The position numbers and the translations under genes were made by a program. The notes under the pieces are model-generated. The model searched no databases, was not told where the DNA came from, and worked only from the letters and a program-made list of their open reading frames with translations. A stretch of DNA of 64,000 nt from assembly GCF_001025215.1 (NCBI RefSeq), contig NZ_AP012330.1:434001-498000 (forward strand), read 5' to 3'. This document shows positions 30,196 to 39,119 of the stretch, piece by piece. Origin of the DNA: Bifidobacterium pseudocatenulatum DSM 20438 = JCM 1200 = LMG 10505 (GTDB lineage: Bacteria > Actinomycetota > Actinomycetes > Actinomycetales > Bifidobacteriaceae). Positions within the stretch are counted from its first letter, which is position 1. Each line of letters begins with the position of its first letter.

Positions 30196-30232
30196 AAATC
30201 CCGTATGTCTTCTTGAGGTATGCGGGATTTTT
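30196..30232 (+). terminator. Terminator of the bS22 gene
   Basis: AAATCCCGTAT (30196-30206) pairs with ATGCGGGATTT (30220-30230) with one G-U pair, followed by TT. Confidence 0.85.
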
Positions 30233-30292
30233 GCATATTGCAAAGAAATAAACGAAAAGTACGAGAATCGGAAATCAATAGATGCAAAAAGA

Positions 30293-30324
30293 AGGCTGTG
30301 CGTTCGAAGTTGAACGCACAGCCT
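30293..30324 (-). terminator. Terminator of rpiA
   Basis: AGGCTGTGCGTTC (30293-30305) pairs perfectly with 30312-30324; on the minus strand it is followed by TCTTTTTG. Confidence 0.88.
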
Positions 30325-30387
30325 CATATGGTTTCGTGTAGGTTCGCGAAAATCCGCGGAAAATGCGGAACTTACGCTACTTCAAAC

Positions 30388-31086
30388 TCACTTGTTGGAG
30401 TTGGTGAGCACGCGCGGACCGTTGGGATCGCCCACGATGACCTGGTCCACCATGTGCAGGAACAGGCCATGCTCCACCACGCCAACGGTGTTGATGAGAT
30501 CGTCGGCCAGAGCCTCCGGGTGTTCGATGCATTCGAGGTGCAGATCGACCACGTAGTTGTTCTCGTCGGTGCGCACCGGCTGGCCTTCGGCGTCGAGGCG
30601 AAGCACCGGCTTGTAGCCGCGGGATTCGAACTTCTTGACGACCTGGCCTGCGCCGAACGGAATCACCTCAACCGGCAGCGGGAACTTGCCGATGGTGTCC
30701 ACAACCTTGGACTCGTCCACGATCCACACGATCTTGTTGGAGTTGGTGGCCACGATCTTCTCCCACAGCAGAGCGGCGCCGCCGCCCTTGATGCCGTTGA
30801 AGTTCTTGTCGACCTCGTCGGCGCCGTCGATGGTCACGTCGATGTGATCAACGTCATCGATGTCGACGATCTTGATGCCGTAGCCTTCTGCCTGCTCCTG
30901 AGTGCGGCGGGAGGTGGTCACGCCGGTGAACTCCAAGCCTTCCTCCTGCACGCGGCGGCCGAGCTCGTCGACCAGGAAGCGCACGGTCGAGCCGGTGCCC
31001 AGACCTGCGATCATGCCGTTCTGAATCAGCTTGGCAGCTTCGATGCCGGCTGCCTTCTTCAATGCGTCCTGCTGTGCCTTGTCCAT
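30388..31086 (-). CDS. rpiA: Ribose-5-phosphate isomerase A
   Basis: RpiA (232 residues) interconverts ribose 5-phosphate and ribulose 5-phosphate, a step needed for the bifid shunt and nucleotide synthesis. [16 protein letters not shown] (phosphate loop), [38 protein letters not shown] (catalytic Asp, Glu and Lys) and DESKVV are conserved. AAGGAGG lies five bases before the ATG at 31086, so the longer frame up to 31122 is rejected. It is followed by its own terminator. Confidence 0.96.
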   Translation of the reverse strand: MDKAQQDALKKAAGIEAAKLIQNGMIAGLGTGSTVRFLVDELGRRVQEEGLEFTGVTTSRRTQEQAEGYGIKIVDIDDVDHIDVTIDGADEVDKNFNGIKGGGAALLWEKIVATNSNKIVWIVDESKVVDTIGKFPLPVEVIPFGAGQVVKKFESRGYKPVLRLDAEGQPVRTDENNYVVDLHLECIEHPEALADDLINTVGVVEHGLFLHMVDQVIVGDPNGPRVLTNSNK

Positions 31087-31254
31087 GATCCTCCTTCGAT
31101 ATGGGGTTAAGACCGTCTCCATATTATCGGATGTGTTGATTTTTGTGCGTTTGCGGACATGTCATGAACGAAGGTGTGCCATTGGTGGTCAGCAAATGTT
31201 TTCACAGGATGTTTCACGCACTTTCGAGGCGTTAAGGTCGAAAGTGCTGGCTCG

Positions 31255-32487
31255 TTAGTTGTGCTTGACTGCAAATGGCGCTTCGTCGAGGACGAGCGTG
31301 CCGTCGCCTTGCACGTAGCCTTCCACCGCGATGTAACCGCGGATCAGGCGTGGCTTGCCGTCGAACGTCGGACTGGAATTTGGCGGGGGAGTGAAGCGAA
31401 TGGCGCCCGACACCGCCAATCCCGAAGGACTGGCGCGATGCGGCAGTTTCGGCAAGTCGGCGACGGCGTTCGTTGGCGCCGACGCGTTTGCGGATTCGGC
31501 TGATTCGCTCGTTGGCGCCGGCGTGTTTTCCGAGGAATTCGCGGATTGTTCGTTCTGTGCATCGTCGGCTGGCTGCCGCTCGTCATGCTCGTGGGGAAAA
31601 CAGTCCGGCTTGAGCAGCATTTCGGCATACGATTTGCGCGGTGCCTCGGCGTCAGGCGTCGTGCCATCAGGCATGGTCGTATCAAGCGCGGTGGTCGGTT
31701 CCGGCATGTCGTCGGATTCCACCGACATTTCGTTGGACGTCAACGGCAATGTCGCCTCGTCGGGCGCTGGATAGCCTTCCGGCTCCACCAGCATATCGGC
31801 GATGGAACGTGGACGCGGCTCCGGATCGGCCGCGCCCATCAGATCATCGGCCGATCCTTGAGCGGACTTGCCTTGCCCGCGCCCCATATGGTATTCGTCC
31901 GTAGTGATTTTGCCGTCAAGCAGCATTTGGGCATCATCGGGAACATCGGTACCTTGCGAATATTCGGAAGCCAGCAGCGACTGCCAACCCTCCAAAGGAA
32001 GATATCCTTCACGGATCTTCGAACGGCAATCGCCCGCATAGGTGCGCGCCAGCTCGTCCACCTTCTCATTGCCGGCATTGCCGGCATGACCCTTGACCCA
32101 TACGAATTTCACCGGTCCGGGGCGCTTGGAGATTTCGGCATCGATCGCGCGAATCAGATCCGCGTTCTTTACCGGCTTCTTCTGCGAGTTCTTCCAGCCG
32201 TTCTTCTTCCAGCCGTGAACCCACGTGGTGGAACAGTTGATCGCATACTGCGAATCGGTTTCGATCACCAACGGTTCGGAGCCGGGGTGCGCGCGCAACG
32301 CCTCCAGCACTGCGCACAGCTCGCCAATCTGATTGGTGCCGTTCGTAGCTCCGCCGGCATCGCAGTCGCTGTCATGGTGATGCCCCGGCTTGCCGCCTGT
32401 GGCAAGCTCATGATCGGCCCAACCCCAACCCATCGGACCATTCGGATTGCCTAAAGCGGAACCGTCTGTAGAAACCGTAATCGTCAT
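31255..32487 (-). CDS. rnhA: Ribonuclease HI with long C-terminal extension
   Basis: 410 residues. The first ~160 form a type 1 RNase H that cuts RNA in RNA-DNA hybrids: STDGSALGNPNGPMGWGW (first Asp), GELCAVLEAL (Glu), IETDSQYAIN (Asp), KGHAGNAGNEKVDELA (His and last Asp). A second half of ~250 residues is not part of RNase H: it has two copies of a SxA(D/E)ML-PxxxP motif (near residues 227 and 285), an Ala/Ser/Glu-rich linker, and a ~50-residue end (FTPPPNSSPTFDGKPRLIRGY). A TAGGGT box (32499-32494) six bases before the ATG and no ribosome binding site suggest leaderless translation. Confidence 0.9.
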   Translation of the reverse strand: MTITVSTDGSALGNPNGPMGWGWADHELATGGKPGHHHDSDCDAGGATNGTNQIGELCAVLEALRAHPGSEPLVIETDSQYAINCSTTWVHGWKKNGWKNSQKKPVKNADLIRAIDAEISKRPGPVKFVWVKGHAGNAGNEKVDELARTYAGDCRSKIREGYLPLEGWQSLLASEYSQGTDVPDDAQMLLDGKITTDEYHMGRGQGKSAQGSADDLMGAADPEPRPRSIADMLVEPEGYPAPDEATLPLTSNEMSVESDDMPEPTTALDTTMPDGTTPDAEAPRKSYAEMLLKPDCFPHEHDERQPADDAQNEQSANSSENTPAPTSESAESANASAPTNAVADLPKLPHRASPSGLAVSGAIRFTPPPNSSPTFDGKPRLIRGYIAVEGYVQGDGTLVLDEAPFAVKHN

Positions 32488-32568
32488 ATCTCTACCCTAC
32501 GAAAGCCGTGAGACGCTGCCATACGTGGTGAACTGCGAACTGTGATCGGGCGACGTCGAACGGGAATC

Positions 32569-33924
32569 TCAATCATCCAAACACAGCATGACGGAAGCGC
32601 GGAACAGCGTGCCGTCATAATCGAACGAGGTTGCGCCATGATGCCGTTCCGCGGTTTCGCGCACGGTGGCGGTGCCCAAACCTTCACCCCCATGCTTGGT
32701 TGAGGCGAAAGCGTCGCCAACCTGCATAATGGAGGAATCGTGCGTGTTGTCGACCACAATGAACAGTGATGCGGGCGGCCCAGTGCGATATTTGATGCGC
32801 ACCCTGAGTTTTTTCTCCCCATCCTGTTGTTTCATAATGGCCTCAGACGCATTTTCCAGTAGATTGCCGACCATGGAACATAATTCGGCATTATTGATGT
32901 TGAGATATTGCGGCACCGACGCTTTGACGTCGACTTCAGCCCCTATATGGCGGATCCAGTCACAGTAGTAGACCAGCACCGCGTTCAACGAAGCATGTTC
33001 GCAATACTGCATGGGGATGGGCTGCAACAGCCTATGATTGGCCATCTCCTCCAAATACGAGGTGATGCCGGGCATATCGTCGGCCGCGGCGAGAGCCTGC
33101 AACGTCTGAATATGATGCCGGATATTGTGCTTGATCTGCCTCGCTTCGTTGATGCGTTCGTTCATATGCTGCAGCTGCAAGGTCTGCATGGCTTCGTAAT
33201 GTTCGCGTTTGCTGGCTTCGCGCAGTCGGTCCGCCTGCTGGACCATATACCAGATGAGGAAGTAGGCCATGGTCATGAAACCGGAATATGCGATGGATAC
33301 GGTGAAGGCGATGCTAAGCACGCGGGTGTCGAGCAGCGATGCGTTGTCGGCGGGCATGCACCACACCACAATTGCTGTGGAAATGAACGGGAAAAGCCAG
33401 ATGACCCTCCAAAAATTCCTGCTGATGGAAGGTGAATCGAATGTTGCGGAAAATGAATGATGGAACGGATGGAAAAGTGTAGTCGCCGCAATCAAATCAA
33501 AAATCAGCAGACTGATCATTCCCGGCCATCCGACACGTAAATTCATGGACTGCTCATTCAGAACAGCTAAATCCACGGCCAAAGACAGGTAATAAATGAT
33601 CGCGACGATATATGCGGCTGTTGAAACGACGAAAAGAAGCTGCCCCCAAGGAAGATTCGTCATCTTACGTAAAGCCAATACCACAACCGGAGCCGAAGGA
33701 ATCACGGACCAGAGCGAGGGGACGTGGGCGAGGCAACATGCGATGCCGCACAGGAAGAAGACAATCACGCCGGAAATCATGAGAATAAGGCCGTCGCGCT
33801 TGGGATTCTCCATATGATGCCAGGTCATGTACAGGCAGAGAAGCAGGCCCGTTAGCGCGTTTAGCTGCTCGCCGATGGCGAAGAACATGCATGATGGCGC
33901 GATCGATGCGAGTGCGTCAAGCAT
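32569..33924 (-). CDS. AgrC/LytS-like sensor histidine kinase
   Basis: 451 residues. About six or seven membrane segments (residues 10-230) are followed by a coiled region, the histidine box RQIKHNIRHHIQTLQ and a GHKL ATP-binding domain with NLLENASEAI and GEGLGTATVRETAERHHG. This is the layout of HPK10 kinases such as AgrC and ComD that sense peptides, but no peptide precursor gene is seen beside it. It follows the response regulator gene by two bases on the minus strand. The ligand is unknown. Confidence 0.88.
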   Translation of the reverse strand: MLDALASIAPSCMFFAIGEQLNALTGLLLCLYMTWHHMENPKRDGLILMISGVIVFFLCGIACCLAHVPSLWSVIPSAPVVVLALRKMTNLPWGQLLFVVSTAAYIVAIIYYLSLAVDLAVLNEQSMNLRVGWPGMISLLIFDLIAATTLFHPFHHSFSATFDSPSISRNFWRVIWLFPFISTAIVVWCMPADNASLLDTRVLSIAFTVSIAYSGFMTMAYFLIWYMVQQADRLREASKREHYEAMQTLQLQHMNERINEARQIKHNIRHHIQTLQALAAADDMPGITSYLEEMANHRLLQPIPMQYCEHASLNAVLVYYCDWIRHIGAEVDVKASVPQYLNINNAELCSMVGNLLENASEAIMKQQDGEKKLRVRIKYRTGPPASLFIVVDNTHDSSIMQVGDAFASTKHGGEGLGTATVRETAERHHGATSFDYDGTLFRASVMLCLDD

Positions 33925-33926
33925 GG

Positions 33927-34733
33927 CTAGTCCTCCATTCTCATGCGGGTGAACGTGTATTCCGCGTATTTTCTGCAGGTGGTGGTCACCGCGGTTTTCG
34001 TGATGGGAATGTGCTTGCCGCCTTTCATCACGAATTCATTGTTGCTGATGCCTGACACGTAGTCGAAGTTGACGAGCACTCCTCGCGCGGTGCGGTAGAA
34101 GTTGCTGAATACGGTGAGACGATGTTCCACATCGGAGAAGTTGGTGCGGATTTTCGCGCAGGTGCCGTCGGCGAAGGTGAATTCCACATAATGCGCGCTG
34201 GAAAGCGCGTAGGCGATAAGGCGACGGTCCATGGTGATGGCGGGATTGCCGAAAGCCACCTGCCATGCGGCGTCCGTGCTGCTTTGTGCATTGCCCGTCG
34301 ATTGATGTTTTTTCAGATGAGTGACCGGTGTTTTCGTGTCGAGCTGCGCTGCGACGCGGTCCATGGTCGCATGGAACGCGTCGTGATTCAGGGGCTTCAA
34401 CAGATATCCGCTTGCCTGCACCTCGTAGCCGAGCACGGCGAAATCAGTGCTTGACGTGATGAACACGATCGGGCAATCGTCGTTTTGTCTGCGCAGCGTC
34501 CGTGCGATATCAAGTCCGGTCGCCGCATGCGTGGCGGTTTCGTCGTCCGACAGATAGCAGTCGAGCAGCAGCAGGTCGTATCGGGCGTCTTTCCAGCTTT
34601 CGATGAAGGATTCCGCATCGGCGAAGGTCACGCATTCCACGCCGATATCGCGGGTGCGTTTGAAATATTCCGCGCACATGACGGCCATCAGTTGGCGTTC
34701 GGCGGCGTGGTCTTCGACGATGGCGATGCGCAT
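33927..34733 (-). CDS. LytTR-family response regulator
   Basis: 268 residues. Receiver domain (1-125) with the acidic pair ED near residue 8, phospho-acceptor in LLLLDCYLSDDE and the Lys of GYLLKPLNHD. A LytTR DNA-binding domain (about 165-265) follows, with IAYALSSAHYVEFTFADG and FYRTARGVLVNFDYV. GGGAGGTG precedes the ATG. It forms an operon with the kinase downstream (two-base gap). It belongs to the AgrA/ComE type; targets usually are pairs of 9-bp direct repeats, which I did not locate. Confidence 0.9.
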   Translation of the reverse strand: MRIAIVEDHAAERQLMAVMCAEYFKRTRDIGVECVTFADAESFIESWKDARYDLLLLDCYLSDDETATHAATGLDIARTLRRQNDDCPIVFITSSTDFAVLGYEVQASGYLLKPLNHDAFHATMDRVAAQLDTKTPVTHLKKHQSTGNAQSSTDAAWQVAFGNPAITMDRRLIAYALSSAHYVEFTFADGTCAKIRTNFSDVEHRLTVFSNFYRTARGVLVNFDYVSGISNNEFVMKGGKHIPITKTAVTTTCRKYAEYTFTRMRMED

Positions 34734-34914
34734 CGTTCACCTCCCATGAAGATTGGCGGGGACCGCTGGACTGAGTGTTGTGTCGCTATCATTCAAGCGT
34801 AATGCGAAGCGGGGCCGGCAGGGGGTGATAGCGTGCGTGTCATGCCAGAATTCGGCGTTTCGTGCCATATCGCACGATTCGTGTTCGTTGCGATTCGTAT
34901 TCGGGCGGATATGC

Positions 34915-34949
34915 GAGAAGCCCGCCTTTTTCAGGAAAGCGGGCTTCTC
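34915..34949 (-). terminator. Hairpin after pgm
   Basis: GAGAAGCCCGC (34915-34925) pairs perfectly with its complement at 34939-34949, and the stem can extend into the loop with one bulge. It lies about 50 bases after the pgm stop; on the minus strand the loop carries A-rich sequence and no clear T-run follows. Confidence 0.7.
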
Positions 34950-35002
34950 AGTGAGTTTGCGAATGATTGGCGAATGGCTGGATTACGCCGATTCGTCAAT
35001 GA

Positions 35003-36679
35003 TCACTCGGCCAAGGCCTTGTCCACGACTTCGGTGGCTTCGGCGAGCACCTTGTCGAGGGCTTCGGGGGATTCGAAGGACTCGGCGTACACCTTGTAGA
35101 TGTTCTCGGTGCCGGAAGGACGGGCCGCGAACCAGTTGTTCTCGGTGGTGACCTTCAGGCCGCCGATCTTGGCGTGGTTGCCCGGGGCTTCGGTGAGCTT
35201 GGCGGTGATGTCCTCGCCGGCCAGCTGGGTGGCCGCGACGTCGTCGCCGGAAAGCTTGGCGAACTTCTGCTTCTGCTCCAAGGTGGTCGGCGTGTCGACT
35301 CGCTTGTACCAGCTTTCGCCAAAGCGATCGACCTGCTCCTGATGCAGCTGGGCCGGGTTCTTGCCGGTCTTGGCGGTGATTTCCGCAGCCAGCAGGTCAG
35401 GGATCAGACCATCCTTATCGGTGGTCCACACACGGCCGTCCTTGCGCAGGAAGCTCATGCCGGAGCTCTCTTCGCCGCCGAAGGCGACTTCGCCCTTGAA
35501 CAGCGGGTCAACGAACCACTTGAAGCCGACCGGAACCTCAACGAGCTTGGCGTCGATGGAAGCGGCCACGCGGTCGATCAGGGAGGAGGACACCAGCGTC
35601 TTGCCGATGCCGGCGCCTTCCGGCCAGCCCGGGCGGTTGCCGCCGAACAGGTACTCTACGCACACGGCGATGTAGTGGTTCGGGTTCATCACGCCCCAGT
35701 TCGGGCATACGATGCCGTGACGGTCGGCGTCCGGATCGGTGCCGCCGACCAGGTCGTACTTGTCCCAAGCGCCGTTGTTGAGGGAGTCCACAAGACCCTT
35801 CATGGCGTACGGGGAGCTCGGATCCATGCGGATCTTGCCATCATGGTCGATGGTCATGAAGCTCCAGGTCGGATCGACCTGCGGGCGCACCACGTCGATG
35901 GTCAGGTTGAACTTCTCGTTCATCAGCGGCCAGTAGTTGACGGAAGCGCCGCCGAGCGGGTCGATGCCCAGGCGCACGCCGGAGGAACGGATCACATCGA
36001 AGTCGATGACGTTCTCCAGATCGGCGACATAGTGCTCGCGGAAGTCGAAGCGCTCGACCAGGTCGGACTTGACGGCCTGCTCGAACGGAACGCGCTTGAT
36101 GTTCTTGAAATCGCCGAGCAGCTCGTTGGCACGATCCGCGATGGCGTTGGTGACGTCGGACGGAGCCGGGCCGCCGGTGACCGGGTCATACTTGAAGCCG
36201 CCATCGGTCGGCGGGTTGTGCGACGGGGTCACCACGATGCCGTCGGCCAGGCCTTCGCCGGTGAAGCGCTGGGTGCCATCCGCTGCGCGGTTGTGGGTCA
36301 GGATGGCCTGGGACACAACCGGGGTCGGGGTGAAGTCGTCGCGGGAATCGATGCGCACGGTCACGCCGTTGGCGACGAGCACTTCGATGGCGGTCTTCCA
36401 AGCCGGCTCGGACAGAGCATGAGTGTCGCGGCCGATGTACAGCGGGCCGGTCACGCCGGCCTTCTTGCGGTATTCGGCGATGGCCTGGGTGATGGCGACG
36501 ATATGGGCCTCGTTGAACGAGGTCTTCAGAGACGATCCGCGGTGGCCGGAGGTGCCGAAGGAGACACGCTGTTCCGGAACGTTGGGGTCGGGGACGACGT
36601 CATAGTACTTGCCGATGACCTCGTCGACATTGATCAGATCTGCTGGGGTAGCGGGCATTCCCGCATTGTTTGCAACCAT
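35003..36679 (-). CDS. pgm: Phosphoglucomutase (alpha-D-glucose phosphate-specific)
   Basis: About 558 residues. It interconverts glucose 1-phosphate and glucose 6-phosphate for glycogen and sugar-nucleotide metabolism. RVSFGTSGHRGSSL is at the N-terminus, the phosphoserine loop TPSHNPPTDGGFKYD near 145, the metal loop GTDPDADRHGI near 305, the sugar loop FGGEESSGMS near 395 and the phosphate-binding RPSGTENIYKVYAESF at the end. ATG at 36679 is chosen; a GTG two codons upstream is equally possible, and neither has a good ribosome binding site. It diverges from the PTS gene. Confidence 0.96.
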   Translation of the reverse strand: MVANNAGMPATPADLINVDEVIGKYYDVVPDPNVPEQRVSFGTSGHRGSSLKTSFNEAHIVAITQAIAEYRKKAGVTGPLYIGRDTHALSEPAWKTAIEVLVANGVTVRIDSRDDFTPTPVVSQAILTHNRAADGTQRFTGEGLADGIVVTPSHNPPTDGGFKYDPVTGGPAPSDVTNAIADRANELLGDFKNIKRVPFEQAVKSDLVERFDFREHYVADLENVIDFDVIRSSGVRLGIDPLGGASVNYWPLMNEKFNLTIDVVRPQVDPTWSFMTIDHDGKIRMDPSSPYAMKGLVDSLNNGAWDKYDLVGGTDPDADRHGIVCPNWGVMNPNHYIAVCVEYLFGGNRPGWPEGAGIGKTLVSSSLIDRVAASIDAKLVEVPVGFKWFVDPLFKGEVAFGGEESSGMSFLRKDGRVWTTDKDGLIPDLLAAEITAKTGKNPAQLHQEQVDRFGESWYKRVDTPTTLEQKQKFAKLSGDDVAATQLAGEDITAKLTEAPGNHAKIGGLKVTTENNWFAARPSGTENIYKVYAESFESPEALDKVLAEATEVVDKALAE

Positions 36680-36817
36680 AGTCACTATTCTGCCACGCTT
36701 TTGCGTCAGATGTGCGTAATTGTCCCATTATGCGCGATGAATACGTTGTCTGTTTAGTGCATGTTCGGATGTGTGTACATGAATTTTCGAAAATGGCGGA
36801 TTCTGCGCTTAGCCGAG

Positions 36818-36846
36818 TTGCGCAATGTCAAACGATGGTGTATAGC
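36818..36846 (+). promoter_or_regulatory. Candidate promoter of the PTS operon
   Basis: TTGCGC (36818-36823) and TATAGC (36841-36846) are separated by 17 bases. A start near 36853 would place the RAT element at the beginning of the transcript. The rest of the 36680-36868 region shows nothing else that I can name. Confidence 0.35.
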
Positions 36847-36868
36847 TCTATGCTATTCGACTGATGCA

Positions 36869-36900
36869 GGGTTGCTAGTCAACATAAAGACGCAAGACCT
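36869..36900 (+). promoter_or_regulatory. Ribonucleic antiterminator (RAT) element
   Basis: The segment starts GGGTTGCTAG and ends CGCAAGACCT. It closely follows the RAT sites bound by SacY/LicT proteins (GGxTTGTTACTG...GGCAAGACCT in sacB). Its last six bases form the first arm of the terminator at 36895, so binding of the antiterminator would block termination. The cognate protein is encoded at 39120. Confidence 0.82.
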
Positions 36901-36941
36901 GAGATGTGGCTGAACTATAGCCATATCTCAGGTCTTTTTTT
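36895..36941 (+). terminator. Regulated terminator upstream of the PTS gene
   Basis: AGACCTGAGATGTGGCT (36895-36911) pairs with 36919-36935 over 17 bp with one G-U pair, followed by eight T. It stands between promoter and coding region, overlapping the RAT element: an antitermination switch. Confidence 0.93.
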
Positions 36942-37001
36942 GTTGCCCGAAGCGGTGTTGCTCGGATCGAATCGGTTGTAAGGGAAAGAAAGGAAATCAG
37001 G

Positions 37002-39092
37002 ATGGCTGACTCACTCGCATCGCAGATCATCACTGCAATCGGTGGTCCTGAAAACGTTCGCAGTCTGACGCATTGCGCCACTCGACTGCGCTTTGAACTG
37101 GTTGACGCATCCAAGGTCGATCAGAATAGTCTCGAGCACATGCAGGGCGTGCTCGGCGCGGTGCCGCAGAGCGGCGACCGCTTCCAGGTGGTCATCGGCG
37201 GTGGCGTTGCCACCGTGTACGAAAACATCATGCATCTGCCCGAAATGGCCGGTGTCGGCGGTGCCTCCGCATCCGACGATGGTCAGAAGAGCAATGCCGA
37301 CGTCAAGGCCGAAGCCCGTTCCAAGGCCCGCGGCAAGGTGGCTTGGCTGGACTCCTTCTTCGAGTATCTCTCCGATTCCTTCCGCCCGATTCTGGGCGTG
37401 CTGCTCGGCGCTTCCATCATCATCGCGCTGGTCAACCTGCTTATTTCGCTGAACGTCATTCCGAATGACGAGGTTTCCGCAGGCTGGGTATTCGTGAAAG
37501 CCATCTGGAAGGGCGTATTCTACTTCCTGCCGATCATGGTCGCCTACAACGCGTCCAAGAAGCTCAAAGTCGACCCATGGCTGGGTGGTGCCATCATGGC
37601 CATGCTCATGACCCCGCAGTTCACCGGCTTGATGGACGCCAAGACCACCACGTGCGTGGAGAACGCCGCTCTGGGCACCAAGTCTTGCATGGCCAACATA
37701 TTCGGTCTGCCGATGGCATTGAGCGACTATTCCGGCAACGTGTTCGTGCCGCTGCTCATGGCCGCCGTGCTTGCTCTCGTCTACCACGGATTGAAGAGGA
37801 TCATCCCGGAAAGCGTCCAGCTGGTCTTCGTGCCGTTCTTCTGCATGATCATCGTTGGCGCGCTGACCGCCTTTATCATCGGCCCGATCGGCGTGTGGGT
37901 CGGCAACGGCCTCGGCGTCGGCTTGGCCTGGATGAACACCCATGCCCCGTTCATCTTCGCCATCATCATTCCGATGCTGTACCCGTTCCTCGTGCCGCTC
38001 GGTTTGCACTGGCCGCTCAACGCCCTGATGCTCATGAACATCCAGACTCTCGGCTACGACTTCATCCAAGGCCCGATGGGCGTGTGGAACTTCGCCTGCT
38101 TCGGCGCTACCGCTGGCGTGCTCTTCCTTGCTGTGCGTGACAAGGATAAGGACATGCGCCAGACCGCTTTGGGCGCACTTGCGGCCGGCCTGCTCGGTGG
38201 CGTTTCCGAACCGTCTCTGTACGGCATTCACCTGCGTTACAAGCTCATCTACAAGCGCATGCTGGTGGGCTGCGGTCTCGGTGGCGTCGTCATCGCCATC
38301 CTCGGTTGGCTCTTCCCGTCCGTCACCGCCGCCGGCCAGACCGTGCATGGCGTGACCACCACCGCTTTCGCATTCACCTCGTTGCTGACCATTCCGGTCT
38401 TCAATCAGATGTGGGTGTATGCAGTGTCCATCGCCGTGTCCTTCCTCACCTCCTTCCTTCTGATCATCACCTTCGACTACCGCACTCCGGAACAGAAGGC
38501 CGAAGTGCTGGCCCGTGCGGCTGCCAATCAGAAGACCGCTGTCTCGTCGGTCGAAGCCAAGGGAGTCGCTCCGGCTGCTGCCACCGCGACTGCCACTGTT
38601 GCCGCCACCAAGACTGAAGCCCCGGCTGCTGCTGCCACCACCACCGTGGTGAACGCTCCAGTCGCAGGCCATGTGATTTCCCTGGATGAAACCGGCGATC
38701 CGGTGTTCGCATCCCGCGCACTAGGCGAAGGCGTCGGCATCCAGCCGGCAGACAGCACCGTCGTCGCGCCGGTATCCGGCGTGCTGCAGACCGTCGCCGA
38801 AACCGGTCACGCATTCGGCATCAAAACCGATGATGGCGTGGAAGTGCTCGTGCACGTCGGCATCGACACGGTGAAGATGAACGGCGAAGGCTTCGATGTG
38901 AAGGTCAAGGCCAACGAACACGTGAACGCGGGGGACAACCTCGTTGTCGTCGACTTTGATAAGGTTAAGGAAGCTGGATACAGCACCACCACATTGATGA
39001 CGGTGCTGAACACAGTGGCCTTCGCGTCCGTCACGCCAAAGACCGGCGTCGACGTCAAGGCCGGTGAGTCGGTGATCGACATTCAGCGCTGA
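37002..39092 (+). CDS. PTS transporter EIIBCA, glucose/beta-glucoside type
   Basis: 696 residues that import and phosphorylate a sugar with PEP-derived phosphate via HPr. Domains in order: EIIB (1-85) with phospho-Cys 25 in SLTHCATRLRF; EIIC membrane domain (about 115-495) with about ten segments and GGVSEPSLYGIHLRYK; an Ala/Thr-rich linker (about 520-545); EIIA (550-690) with phospho-His 618 in VLVHVGIDTVKMNG. The order B-C-A is that of the beta-glucoside branch; bifidobacterial homologues are reported to be glucose-specific. Substrate is not certain from sequence. It is controlled by the RAT/terminator upstream and the downstream antiterminator. Confidence 0.93.
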   Translation: MADSLASQIITAIGGPENVRSLTHCATRLRFELVDASKVDQNSLEHMQGVLGAVPQSGDRFQVVIGGGVATVYENIMHLPEMAGVGGASASDDGQKSNADVKAEARSKARGKVAWLDSFFEYLSDSFRPILGVLLGASIIIALVNLLISLNVIPNDEVSAGWVFVKAIWKGVFYFLPIMVAYNASKKLKVDPWLGGAIMAMLMTPQFTGLMDAKTTTCVENAALGTKSCMANIFGLPMALSDYSGNVFVPLLMAAVLALVYHGLKRIIPESVQLVFVPFFCMIIVGALTAFIIGPIGVWVGNGLGVGLAWMNTHAPFIFAIIIPMLYPFLVPLGLHWPLNALMLMNIQTLGYDFIQGPMGVWNFACFGATAGVLFLAVRDKDKDMRQTALGALAAGLLGGVSEPSLYGIHLRYKLIYKRMLVGCGLGGVVIAILGWLFPSVTAAGQTVHGVTTTAFAFTSLLTIPVFNQMWVYAVSIAVSFLTSFLLIITFDYRTPEQKAEVLARAAANQKTAVSSVEAKGVAPAAATATATVAATKTEAPAAAATTTVVNAPVAGHVISLDETGDPVFASRALGEGVGIQPADSTVVAPVSGVLQTVAETGHAFGIKTDDGVEVLVHVGIDTVKMNGEGFDVKVKANEHVNAGDNLVVVDFDKVKEAGYSTTTLMTVLNTVAFASVTPKTGVDVKAGESVIDIQR

Positions 39093-39119
39093 CCAATCGC
39101 ATAGTCGGAAGGGGCCGAC

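Noticed and set aside
35174..36757. A 527-codon open frame on the plus strand across pgm
   Set aside because: Antisense to phosphoglucomutase, whose active-site motifs are all present on the minus strand.
37011..38672. A 553-codon open frame on the minus strand across the PTS gene
   Set aside because: Low-complexity His/Asp/Glu product with no family features; the plus strand encodes an intact EIIBCA protein.
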